Shown here: in pieces, positions 55,113-63,803 of the stretch
How the letters are laid out: every line of letters starts with the position of its first letter
Numbering within the stretch: position 1 is the first letter of the stretch
Assembly (NCBI GenBank): GCA_030432235.1
Contig: JAUIHT010000014.1
Span: 1-64,000, forward strand
Source of the DNA: Verrucomicrobiia bacterium
GTDB taxonomy: Bacteria > Verrucomicrobiota > Verrucomicrobiia > Opitutales > Cerasicoccaceae
Length of the DNA stretch: 64,000 bases
Direction of reading: 5' to 3'
Notes under the pieces: generated by a model
What the model was told of the DNA's origin: nothing
Seen by the model: the letters and a program-made list of their open reading frames with translations, nothing else
Databases searched by the model: none
Position numbers and translations under genes: made by a program

Positions 55113-58100
55113 CTAGTTGACCGGGAAGTTGACGGTATTGACCACCATCTTCTTGGGCGCCACCGTCATCGTGCCCGAGACATTGGCTGAGGCCACGGTG
55201 GAGTCCGACGCGAGGCGGTCGAAAGCCGCATAACGGGTGGTCCAACCGGGATTGAAGGCGACGAAGGTGGTGTCCACCGAGAGGCTGTCATCAGCCACCT
55301 TGGAGAAGGCGGCGAGGAACAGGATGGAGCCGTCGTCATCGCTGCCACCATTGTCGGTAGCGCGACCCAGGTAGGTCCAGTCCGGCGTGCCGTAGGCGTC
55401 GAGGGCATGCAGGAAGTGCAAGACCCCCGTGCTGCTGAAGGCCGGTTGACGCGGTGCTTCACGACCGGCTACACCGTCGATGGAGGCCCAGCCAGCCCAG
55501 AGGCGTTTGACGTACGTCTGCAGGTCGCCGCTGAGAGCGGTGCCGTCTTCATTGAGCGGCTCGTCACCGGGATTGTAAGGCACACCGCTAAGGGCGGCGG
55601 TCATGGCCATGCCCAGCCAGTTGCCCGGCTGGAACAGCGCGGTGTCACGCGCCTCGCGCCATTCACTGCGAATGGTGGACCCATAGCGGGCGCGCACGAA
55701 GTCGGAGTGGCGGGTGATGCCCAGGGTCCAGGCCGTCGGCGGGTATGCCAGGATGAACATGGAACCAGTCGGGAAGGCGTAGAAGAAGTTGTTCAACGTC
55801 GGCCCGAACTTACGGTAGAGCGAGATGCCCGGCGAGGACTCCCCACCAAAGTACGGCGGAGCCACGTAGAACGCTTCCCGAGCACCGTCGTTGTAAGAAC
55901 TATTCGCCGGATAACCGTCGTTGTTGCCATTGTTAGGCACCGCGGAGGATTCAATACTGGTGACCGGTATCCAGGAGTACTGGTTCAGCGCATTGTTGTC
56001 CGAGAGGTTGTAGTTCTTGTCAGCGAAGTACATGTCATTGGCCGTCATACCGGTGGCCAACATGTAAACCCCGACATCGGTGAGAGACTTGCGATCCGTA
56101 CCGGCACCCCAGAGGATAGCCGCGCTGTAGGACTGCAAGCCCTCCCAGATGGAGTTCTCGTTCTCGTCGCCATAGGCGAAGTCACCGGTGCCCGAGCTGA
56201 CCGCGACGCTCCACTTGGTCTCCGGGTCACGCAGACCGGCGGGGCCGGGCGAGACACCGGTGGCCCAGCCGTGACCGCCCCACTGGTCGAAGAAGGGCAG
56301 CTTCTGATAGGTGAATTGCGGCACCGTGTAGATGTCGTTGAGCAACTCCGAGTTGTCCGGGTCGTAGGCCACGGAGAGATACCACTGCTCCAGACCGGTG
56401 CCCATCTGACCCGGGTCGGCCCAGAGGTCAGCCGGTTTGCTGGTGATGTTGCTTTCCCACGAGCGGTCGAAGACAGCGGCCCAGCCTGCCACCCCGAGGT
56501 AATACCCGAAGAAGTAGTGCTGGTCATTCCACTGGTCGGAAACCCCAAACCCACTCCAGAGCTTACCGTCTTTCCACTGATTGAGACCGGTCTTGCCGGT
56601 GTTGCCGTCCGGCGTAGGCGGATCGTAAACCGAGCTGACCACGCCGTAGACCGGGATGGTGGCCGAGGGATTGATGACGATGCGCCCGGCGTTGGTATCG
56701 TAGAGGGAGAAGTAACCCATCTTCCATACTTCCGGATCCGTCGGGTTGTTGTGATAAACCGGATCGGCGTGCAGGAGGCTGAGGGTGCGCTGCATCATCT
56801 CGACCGAACTTTCCAGCGCGCCACCGAGGGTGAAGAGCGGGTTGTGGTCGCGCAGGATGGGCAGACCGCGTTCGTAGGTCCACTTGTCATCGTCCGGCCC
56901 GCCGTCCGAGACATAAGCCGTATTGCCCTGGATAAGCGCCCAACGAGTAGCCTCTACGGAAGGCTCGTCCTCCGTCGCATACTTCTGCTGCAAATGGTAA
57001 AGGACGTTGACCCACTTGGTCGCGGCGGAGAGCTGGTTGCCCAGACCGTAACCGTCGGGAGCGGACTTGCCGCCGAAAGCGCCACCGAAAGGCCGCACAC
57101 CGTCGGACATGCCGTTGGTGTACTCGCCGATGACGTTGTCATAGAGTGTCTGCTCAACGTTGATAGTCAGCGGCACCGACTGGGTGAGGAAGCCTGCGCC
57201 CTGGCTGTTGGCGCGCAGCACCTGGCGGTTGTCCACGTCGAAGTACCGCAGATAGAGGCGCCCCGACAGGTCGTTGGTATCACCGGCAAAGTCGGGCAAG
57301 TAACCCCGCTGGGAAATCGGCGTGGGCGGGTCGGGCGGAGGCGGTGGATTGTTGCGGACAGAGGGCGTGCCGAGTGTGCCGTCCCCATTGGGCTGGGCGA
57401 TGATTTCGGCGTAGGGACCGCGGGGCGGGTTGGCGTCGTTGCTGGCGCCGCCGGTAGCGACAAACTCAACATTCACGCTGCTGCTGGGCGCGAAGCCACT
57501 GCCGCCGTCGATAATGTCGATGTGGTCGACCTCTCCTTGGGCATTCACCGTAACGGAGACGGTGGCGTTGACGCCGCTTGGCTCCGGCGCTTTGACGAGG
57601 GCCTGGAAGGTATCTGTGCCGACAGGATAATTGCTGCCCGGGCGCAGGACCTCGACCTCGACGACCACACCACTCTCGTTGGTGGTGGCGCGGGCGGCGG
57701 CATCATGGCCACGACCACCGCGGACCTGGAAGAGCGCTTCGCCCCAGAATCCGCGGCCGTTCTTGACCACGCCGTCTACCTTCTTGTAACCGCCTTCGCT
57801 GGTCGACGTATTGGACGTGTCGATGACAACCAAGCCGTCGGAATCCACGCTCCAGTTGATTTCCGGCATCTCAAAGGTGCCCTCGAATGAACCCGGTCCA
57901 GCCGAACCGCCGGTGATGACCACTTCGACGGACTCGTCATACTGGACCCCGCTGGCGCCACCGGTCAGGTTGACTGTCTGGATGGTGGCGGCCGGATACG
58001 CCCAAGCCACGCAAGCCGTGGTAAAGGTACCCGGAGTATCAAACTGGATCTGCTTGCGGGTGGTGACCTTGGCCGCGCTACCGGCCAGGTCCAAGATGCG

Positions 58101-61100
58101 AATCTGCCCGTCAACCGTGCGCACGATACTCACCTCAATACGCTCGTCGTCGTCGTTGAAATAGTGCGCCCCGGTGGGAAAGACAGTGTAATCGCCGGGT
58201 TCTTCGATCAAAATGCCATAGAAAGTACCACCGCCTATATAATCCATGGTAACGCTGGCGGTAGGCGAAGTGCCGCCACCGGGCGGAGGCGGAATCTCTA
58301 CGGTGATGTTGGCGGCGGTTTCCGCCAGGCTGTCCTTGATGAGTGGATACGCCCCGTTGTTGTCGAAGCCGCCGATGGTGCTGTTCTCAATGGCAAAGAT
58401 TTCACCCGGATTGGTGATGGTGGCCACACCCCCGGTGCCATTGCCAATGATGATGGCGGTGATGGGCTTGGAGGGATCGCCGAAGATGAAGCCGGAGCCG
58501 CCGGTGATGATCTGGGCCTTGCCCGACAGGATGTGATCCGGAGTCGGAGGATCTTCACTGCCACCGCCGAACTGGGGCACCACGATGGCCGGGTCGTAGG
58601 CGTTGTTGCCCTCCTGCGTAATCTGGATGGTGGTGCGGTAGCCGGAGCCCTTGTCGTTCATGAAGACGGCCAGAACGCGACCTTCGCCGTCGGTCTGGAT
58701 GCGGGCGGTGGCCTGGGTGCCGCCGGGCAGCGTGGGAGCATCGATTATCAGCTCACACTCGCTGGTTGGAGGGGGTTCGCCCACCGGGTAACCATAGCCG
58801 GGGCTGAGCACATCCACCTGGAGGATGCGGCCGGTGTAGGGCTCGAGCAAAACCTTGAACTCGGCTCCGCTGCCCTGCTTGTCCGCGCGATAGTCGTGCA
58901 GGATGGCGTTCACGGGAGCCGTTATTTGGGTGTAGCTCTCCAAATCGCCGGAGAGGACGACCTGCTGGATACCGGACTGCTGGTAGTTCTCCTCCCACTT
59001 GGGCGGGGGCATGGCGGGCAGGAAGTTCTGGAAGGGATACTCCACCGTAAAGCTGCCGGTGACAACCGACTTGAGGTTCCCGCGGGGGTGCCAGTACTCC
59101 CAGCGCGAGGGCGCGTCGGGATTGTTCTTGTTGGCATTGGTCGGGCCGGCCACGGCAGGGAAGTCGATGCCGGTAGTCTTGAGCGGCTCCCACACGACCT
59201 GATCGCGGGAGCCCTTGGTCAAGTCCGGCCCGAGGGTGATAGGCTGGTACTGGTGTGGCATCAGCGCCCAGACGGACTTGTCCTGATCGACCGTCATGGC
59301 GGAGGCGTTAGGCGCCCCGGCCACGGCATAGGGATTCTGGTAAGCCGAATCGAAGTGGGTAGTGACCTTGTACATGTTGGTCACGTCATAGGTGATGGCG
59401 GTGTCACCAAGGAAGTTGAAGGCATACTTGCCCATTTCATTGGCCCAGGCACGGGCGGCATCATCACGATCCGCCTTGGAGTCACGCGTGACCCCGGTAT
59501 GGTAATAGCGCATGACGGGCACTTCGCCGACCACGAACCAGTTCTTGCCGGTTTCGTTGAACTTAAGGAAGAAGTACGGGTTGCCTTGAGTATCCGTACC
59601 GCTGTTGGAGTCGGTAACCGTCTCCACGGTGTCAGTGCGGTAGAAGACGGCGAAGTAGGTGTGGTTGTCCACCGTGCCGGGAGGATTGAAGCCGCCGGGC
59701 AGAACCCTGTCCGGGTGGTTGACCGGGTCGGGCCGGTAGTTGAACTCCGGATCGACCTCCATGAACCACTGATTGGGATTACTCTGGTTGCCGTAAAGGA
59801 GCATGTAGCTGACGCCATCGACACCGGGCACCTCCCAGGGGCCACCCGCAATCGTGCCGGCATCCGTACCCGTGTTGTTGTCGAGGGAGTCCTCCAGGTT
59901 CTGACGGATGAGGTTGTAGAATATCATGTAGCGATCCGTATCCGCGCTATCCGTGCGGCTGGCGTTGAACTCGCACCAGATGAAGGGCGAGCCCTGGGCC
60001 ACGGTCATCTTCAGGTAGTTGCCCTTCCCTTCCTGGCCATAGCTGGTGCGGCGGTAACGATAGTTATCGTAAGCGGGATCGGTGGGATTGATCCCCTCCC
60101 AGACCAGGTCGGCGTGCCAGTCGCCCATCTTATCGGTCTGAATGGCGAAGGGGGTTTGCAACTGCGGGCTCAGGTTCGAGTTGAAGACCGGGTAAGGGAA
60201 TATTTCATGTTCCGGCGTCGTAGCGGAGCCAACATTGTTCCAGTCGCCTTCCGTAAGCAGTGTGTCGGGAGGGAGAACTGAAGGCACCATGAGGAGGGTT
60301 TCGAGTGGGCGCATCTTGATGCGCAGCCAGGACTCCTTCCAGGCGTTCGGATAGTCGCTGCCCGGCCCGAGGTCGACGTAGTTGCCATATTGGCAGAAGT
60401 AAGGGTAGTTAGGCGAGATATTCACGCCGCGGACGATTTTCTTGACCTTGTAGTACTTGGCCTCGCCCTCGAAACGCTCCATCGGCTGCGTCTCGTAGCC
60501 GAACTTACCCGCGGGCCAGTTGTAATTCAGGCGCAGAGGCTGCATGTAGAGAGGCTGCTGGTCCACACGCACGGGCGTCCAAGATCCTCCGTCGATGCCC
60601 TCCGTGGGCGTGTACTGCCAAACATAGAAATCCCAGGGGGTGACGCTGGGATCCAGAGGATCCTTGTAGGGATAGCCGGCGTAGTGCCCCGGGGGCGGTG
60701 TGCCGTTACCCCAGAGGAACCAACCCATCCAGCTACGCTTTTCCGGGCGGTAGGATTTGCCCTCGTATTCGGCAAGCAGATTTGGGGTGAAGGAAACCTG
60801 ACTGGCCCCGACCACGCGCGGATACTTGCTGTTCTCCTCGGCATCGTTGGTGTCGCTGACCGGCGGATTCAATTGATACACGTAAACGTTGACCAGCGGA
60901 TCGATGCCATCCCAGGCAGCTCCCACCCCGGCGCCGACCTCGATCTTGGCCGTCACATCAGGAGTGTAGGGAATAACAAAGGCCAGGCGGTAGAAGACGG
61001 GCTGGTCTTCATCATCAATGTCCTGGCGATAATTGAATACCGTGGTCTCGTCAGGATCGCGAATGCCAATGGCCGTGCGCAGGACATCCGTCCAGTCGTC

Positions 61101-61433
61101 GCTCTGCATCGTATTGGTCTTCTCCATGGTGATGGAGACGCCCGAATCGATGTCCTCATAGAGACGATAGACGAAATAGTTGCCCATCTCGGTCTGCTCC
61201 ATACGCGGACCGACATCCTCCACGGAGTCCGGCACGAGGGGATTCGTACCAAAGACGAACTCCAGCCCGTTCGGGTAGGTGTCGTTGTCCGGGTTATAGG
61301 TGGGCCCTTCCTGACCGACAGGAAAAGTAAAGCCCTCGACCCATTCTGCATAGGTGAGGGCTTTGGCGATTGGTGCGCATAGCAAAAACGCACACAGGAG
61401 ACCGGCGCAATATAGCTTATTGGATGTTTTCAT
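55113..61433 (-). CDS. Giant secreted GH81 endo-beta-1,3-glucanase with inserted repeat region
   Basis: 2106 residues with signal peptide (about 1-25). Residues 25-300 include a Verrucomicrobia-type exported-protein module (YPNGLEFVFGTNPLVPDS). The GH81 N-terminal beta-sandwich is recognisable around 430-530 (GNYLKMTVAQGSPFIWCEF). The catalytic (alpha/alpha)6 domain lies at about 1400-1850: WNDQHYFFGYYLGVAGW (about 1633, proton-donor Asp region) and FFDQWGGHGWATG with the later NENSIWEGLQSYSAAILWG (about 1761, base Glu region). Between them (about 860-1390) is a long repeat-rich stretch. GH81 enzymes cut beta-1,3-glucans such as laminarin. Residues beyond 1850 form further beta structure. It is by far the longest gene here. 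Confidence 0.85.
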   Translation of the reverse strand: MKTSNKLYCAGLLCAFLLCAPIAKALTYAEWVEGFTFPVGQEGPTYNPDNDTYPNGLEFVFGTNPLVPDSVEDVGPRMEQTEMGNYFVYRLYEDIDSGVSITMEKTNTMQSDDWTDVLRTAIGIRDPDETTVFNYRQDIDDEDQPVFYRLAFVIPYTPDVTAKIEVGAGVGAAWDGIDPLVNVYVYQLNPPVSDTNDAEENSKYPRVVGASQVSFTPNLLAEYEGKSYRPEKRSWMGWFLWGNGTPPPGHYAGYPYKDPLDPSVTPWDFYVWQYTPTEGIDGGSWTPVRVDQQPLYMQPLRLNYNWPAGKFGYETQPMERFEGEAKYYKVKKIVRGVNISPNYPYFCQYGNYVDLGPGSDYPNAWKESWLRIKMRPLETLLMVPSVLPPDTLLTEGDWNNVGSATTPEHEIFPYPVFNSNLSPQLQTPFAIQTDKMGDWHADLVWEGINPTDPAYDNYRYRRTSYGQEGKGNYLKMTVAQGSPFIWCEFNASRTDSADTDRYMIFYNLIRQNLEDSLDNNTGTDAGTIAGGPWEVPGVDGVSYMLLYGNQSNPNQWFMEVDPEFNYRPDPVNHPDRVLPGGFNPPGTVDNHTYFAVFYRTDTVETVTDSNSGTDTQGNPYFFLKFNETGKNWFVVGEVPVMRYYHTGVTRDSKADRDDAARAWANEMGKYAFNFLGDTAITYDVTNMYKVTTHFDSAYQNPYAVAGAPNASAMTVDQDKSVWALMPHQYQPITLGPDLTKGSRDQVVWEPLKTTGIDFPAVAGPTNANKNNPDAPSRWEYWHPRGNLKSVVTGSFTVEYPFQNFLPAMPPPKWEENYQQSGIQQVVLSGDLESYTQITAPVNAILHDYRADKQGSGAEFKVLLEPYTGRILQVDVLSPGYGYPVGEPPPTSECELIIDAPTLPGGTQATARIQTDGEGRVLAVFMNDKGSGYRTTIQITQEGNNAYDPAIVVPQFGGGSEDPPTPDHILSGKAQIITGGSGFIFGDPSKPITAIIIGNGTGGVATITNPGEIFAIENSTIGGFDNNGAYPLIKDSLAETAANITVEIPPPPGGGTSPTASVTMDYIGGGTFYGILIEEPGDYTVFPTGAHYFNDDDERIEVSIVRTVDGQIRILDLAGSAAKVTTRKQIQFDTPGTFTTACVAWAYPAATIQTVNLTGGASGVQYDESVEVVITGGSAGPGSFEGTFEMPEINWSVDSDGLVVIDTSNTSTSEGGYKKVDGVVKNGRGFWGEALFQVRGGRGHDAAARATTNESGVVVEVEVLRPGSNYPVGTDTFQALVKAPEPSGVNATVSVTVNAQGEVDHIDIIDGGSGFAPSSSVNVEFVATGGASNDANPPRGPYAEIIAQPNGDGTLGTPSVRNNPPPPPDPPTPISQRGYLPDFAGDTNDLSGRLYLRYFDVDNRQVLRANSQGAGFLTQSVPLTINVEQTLYDNVIGEYTNGMSDGVRPFGGAFGGKSAPDGYGLGNQLSAATKWVNVLYHLQQKYATEDEPSVEATRWALIQGNTAYVSDGGPDDDKWTYERGLPILRDHNPLFTLGGALESSVEMMQRTLSLLHADPVYHNNPTDPEVWKMGYFSLYDTNAGRIVINPSATIPVYGVVSSVYDPPTPDGNTGKTGLNQWKDGKLWSGFGVSDQWNDQHYFFGYYLGVAGWAAVFDRSWESNITSKPADLWADPGQMGTGLEQWYLSVAYDPDNSELLNDIYTVPQFTYQKLPFFDQWGGHGWATGVSPGPAGLRDPETKWSVAVSSGTGDFAYGDENENSIWEGLQSYSAAILWGAGTDRKSLTDVGVYMLATGMTANDMYFADKNYNLSDNNALNQYSWIPVTSIESSAVPNNGNNDGYPANSSYNDGAREAFYVAPPYFGGESSPGISLYRKFGPTLNNFFYAFPTGSMFILAYPPTAWTLGITRHSDFVRARYGSTIRSEWREARDTALFQPGNWLGMAMTAALSGVPYNPGDEPLNEDGTALSGDLQTYVKRLWAGWASIDGVAGREAPRQPAFSSTGVLHFLHALDAYGTPDWTYLGRATDNGGSDDDGSILFLAAFSKVADDSLSVDTTFVAFNPGWTTRYAAFDRLASDSTVASANVSGTMTVAPKKMVVNTVNFPVN
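57260..58850 (-). repeat. Glycine-rich repeat region inside the GH81 protein
   Basis: Coding for about residues 860-1390. Degenerate units built on (G/S)G(Y/F/N)-x-(P/V)-x-G followed by beta strands recur, for example PGYGYPVGEPP, NDKGSGYRTT, TGGSGFIFGDP, RPGSNYPVGTD and DGGSGFAPSS, together with ATARIQTDGEGRVLAV-type strands. They look like a stack of small beta modules separating the two GH81 domains. Confidence 0.6.
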
Positions 61434-61708
61434 CGTGCAGGGGATATAGCGTGTTGACTGTTAGCAGACCAGATAGTGGGACCTGCCAACAATCTGGATC
61501 AAATGAGTATAGACGGCGTTCAGAGGCTAACACCTGAACGGGGCCGTTAGCAATGCTTAATAGCGTGTTAAGTATGTGACAGGCTTAGAGAACCGTCTCA
61601 ATATTGTATTATTCCCGATTTCCCAAAATCATGGTAAAAATAAGCCCATATCCCTAATACATTTCATGGGGTATGCCTTTCAAAGCCTGCGTTATCTCAC
61701 TATTCGCG

Positions 61709-62242
61709 TTACAGAGTCGTCACAAAGGCGGGGAAATCTGCATACCGGACGACGCCTTTTTGCGCCATGAAAGCAGATAAATCGTCGTCGATGGGCTTGC
61801 CGGTCTCCACCGCGACCGCACGTATGCCGGCGTTGAGCCCCGTTTCCCAATCGCTACGCCGATCGCCCACCATATAACAGCGCGCCGGATCGAGCCCGTG
61901 CTTTTCGATGCTCTCGAGGATGAAGCGTGGGTTGGGCTTGCGGTAAACAGGCGCATCATCGGGGTGCTCCGGCGCGATGCAGATATCCGTGAAGAGATCC
62001 GGACCGAGTCCCAGCAGCTCAACCATATGTTCGTTGCAGGCCACGGCGTCCTCCAGGGCGAAGAAGCCGCGCCCGATGCCGCTTTGGTTGGTGAATAAGA
62101 AGAGCTGGTAGCCCAACTCCAGCACCCTAGCCAGGGACTCCTTTACGCCCGGCAGCAGGACTACGTCGTCGGGCTTATGCACGTGATGGGCATCCACCAT
62201 GAGCGTGCCATCACGATCGAGAAAAAGAGCCTGGCCGGACAT
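61709..62242 (-). CDS. gmhB: D-glycero-D-manno-heptose 1,7-bisphosphate phosphatase
   Basis: About 177 residues of the HAD superfamily. The nucleophile motif is LFLDRDGTLMVD, motif II TNQSGIGRGFF, motif III YRKPNP and motif IV VGDRRSDWETGLNAG, all as in GmhB, which makes an intermediate of ADP-heptose for lipopolysaccharide core. GmhB's loop with Cys residues for zinc is only partly present (CNEHMV, CIAPEHPDDAP). ATG codons at 62242 and 62251 are both possible; the open frame to 62380 overlaps the next gene's control region. The gene is divergent from the DUF192 lipoprotein gene. Confidence 0.85.
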   Translation of the reverse strand: MSGQALFLDRDGTLMVDAHHVHKPDDVVLLPGVKESLARVLELGYQLFLFTNQSGIGRGFFALEDAVACNEHMVELLGLGPDLFTDICIAPEHPDDAPVYRKPNPRFILESIEKHGLDPARCYMVGDRRSDWETGLNAGIRAVAVETGKPIDDDLSAFMAQKGVVRYADFPAFVTTL

Positions 62243-62307
62243 ACGCCCCATGCAAACGCCGCAAAGAAGACTGTCAATCCCCCGCCGTCTCTGCCAACGT
62301 GTCCTTG

Positions 62308-62835
62308 ATGAAAAAGCCCTATTGGTTGCCGCTCTTCTGGCTATTGGCCGTCCTGCTTTTGCCGGGTTGCGATGTCGCATCCAGCGATCTTGAAGTAAAG
62401 CGAGTTGAGCAGCCTGAACCCGCCGACACCTGGTTCCCCCTGACCCTGGGCGATCAAACCATTCGCGTACAGCTCGCCATTGCTCAGGGCGAGCGCCAGC
62501 ACGGGCTCATGCAGCGGCATGACCTGGGCGAGAACGACGGCATGCTTTTTCTCTTCGAGCACCCGCAAAGGATGTCCTTCTGGATGGAAAACACGCCCCT
62601 GGCCCTGAGCATCGGCTACTTCACGTCCAACGGCATGCTGATGGAAATTTACCTGATGGAGCCCTATGACCGCACTTCCGTCCCTTCCGAGCGGCGCGAT
62701 TTGCAGTTCGCCCTGGAAATGAAGCAGGGCTGGTTCCGCCACAAGAACGTCAAACCCGGCGCCCGCCTGAATCTGGATCAACTGCGCGCCGCAGTTATCG
62801 CGCGTGGCTTCGAACCAGCCGACTATGGGCTGTAG
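62308..62835 (+). CDS. DUF192 family lipoprotein
   Basis: 175 residues. The N-terminus is a lipoprotein signal (LLAVLLLPGC, lipobox LPGC, lipidated Cys about residue 22). The DUF192 domain (about 45-165) includes LTLGDQTIRVQLAIAQGERQHGLMQRHDLGENDGMLFLF and SFWMENTPLALSIGYF, the family signature with its conserved Met-Arg/His and FWM-x-NT. Its role is unknown. The ATG at 62308 gives the best signal peptide; an upstream GTG at 62299 is possible. Confidence 0.9.
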   Translation: MKKPYWLPLFWLLAVLLLPGCDVASSDLEVKRVEQPEPADTWFPLTLGDQTIRVQLAIAQGERQHGLMQRHDLGENDGMLFLFEHPQRMSFWMENTPLALSIGYFTSNGMLMEIYLMEPYDRTSVPSERRDLQFALEMKQGWFRHKNVKPGARLNLDQLRAAVIARGFEPADYGL

Positions 62836-62840
62836 GTTAT

Positions 62841-63668
62841 TTAGAAAAGACCCAGCAGCTTCATCCGGCCGTAGATAAGCAGTACACTGGCGAGAAAGCC
62901 CGCCACCAGCAGGACGACAAAGGCCCGAAAAAAGGTCTTTTCCGAAAAGCGTGCGAAGGCCTTTTTGCCCAGCCAGTTTCCCAAAATGGCCAGCGGCGCC
63001 AACAGCACCGACGTCCCGAAGTTGCCCAGATGCAGTATGCCCAGCCAGATGAATGGCACCAGTTTCGCCGTATTCTGAGCTTCCAGAAACCAGGCCTGGC
63101 TGGCCACGAAGCGCTCCTTGGCCCAGCCATGATAATTGAAGAATATCGTCAGGATGGGCGAACCGCTGTTGGCCACCGTCTGGCTAAGAGACACCCCGCC
63201 TCCGGCCAGGAACAAGTGAAACGTAGTCGGGTCGTGAGGCTGCTTCGCCTTGATTTTTTTGCGCATCATGACCAGCGCCACATAGGCCAGCGAGAGCGCT
63301 CCCACCACCAACTCCAGATGGCGATGCACATCTGCTTCCTCCCCTGATCGCATCAGCAGCCAAAGGATAACGCCGCCGAGAGCGGTACCGATAATTGCCG
63401 ACACCAGCAGGGGCACGAGCGTGCGGTGTTCGATGCCCTTGCGGTGCTGCGCACAACTGACGCCCCCGGCGAAAACCATCAGCGGGGCCACCACCGCCAA
63501 GCCGTCGGCCCCACCCAGCGCCAGCACCATGAGCGGCGAGACCACAAATCCTCCTGCTCCGAAGGCGCTACGTGCAAAGCCCAGCAAAAATGCGGCAATC
63601 AGCGCCAGCGGCAGACAAAGCCAGGTGACGGGCTGGGAAAGCAGAGGCTCGATTGCAGCTTCAAACAT
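62841..63668 (-). CDS. TauE/SafE (TSUP) family membrane permease
   Basis: 275 residues with eight or so predicted helices. Family features are FARSAFGAGGFVVSPLMVLALGG near the N-terminus, GTALGGVILWLLM, and the matching second-half motif GGVSLSQTVANSGSPILTIFF. These carriers move sulfite, sulfonates or other small anions; some are linked to sulfatase-rich genomes because desulfation releases sulfate and sulfite. The substrate is not identifiable here. It converges with the DUF192 gene (5 bases between stops). Confidence 0.9.
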   Translation of the reverse strand: MFEAAIEPLLSQPVTWLCLPLALIAAFLLGFARSAFGAGGFVVSPLMVLALGGADGLAVVAPLMVFAGGVSCAQHRKGIEHRTLVPLLVSAIIGTALGGVILWLLMRSGEEADVHRHLELVVGALSLAYVALVMMRKKIKAKQPHDPTTFHLFLAGGGVSLSQTVANSGSPILTIFFNYHGWAKERFVASQAWFLEAQNTAKLVPFIWLGILHLGNFGTSVLLAPLAILGNWLGKKAFARFSEKTFFRAFVVLLVAGFLASVLLIYGRMKLLGLF

Positions 63669-63757
63669 GTTTAACGTTACTTATCGATGGCACCAACGGT
63701 GGGACATGGTATAACATAAAACAGAAACGGCAAATGCGAGCGATCATTAAAATGGCA

Positions 63758-63784
63758 TTGACCCATCTGTATCACGGGTATGAT
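63758..63784 (+). promoter_or_regulatory. Possible promoter of the GntR gene, under its operator
   Basis: TTGACC (63758-63763) and TATGAT (63779-63784) are 15 bases apart, a short spacer. The -10 box lies inside the palindrome, so occupancy would block transcription. Confidence 0.4.
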
Positions 63785-63791
63785 ACAGATG
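63764..63791 (+). promoter_or_regulatory. Operator palindrome upstream of the GntR gene
   Basis: CATCTGTATCA (63764-63774) and TGATACAGATG (63781-63791) are a perfect 11-bp inverted repeat with a six-base centre, ending 12 bases before the ATG. This is the expected layout for autorepression by a GntR/YtrA-type dimer. Confidence 0.7.
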
Positions 63792-63803
63792 ATAACATCC
63801 ACA

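Noticed and set aside
55407-57890. 827-codon open frame on the plus strand
   Set aside because: Lies antisense inside the GH81 gene; composition (Val/Gly/Arg-rich, no domains) is that of a GC-driven shadow frame.
58164-60281. 705-codon open frame on the plus strand
   Set aside because: Same reason: antisense to GH81, no recognisable motif or signal.
61576-61770. 64-codon plus-strand frame
   Set aside because: Sits mostly in the AT-rich gap before gmhB and overlaps it; no coding character.
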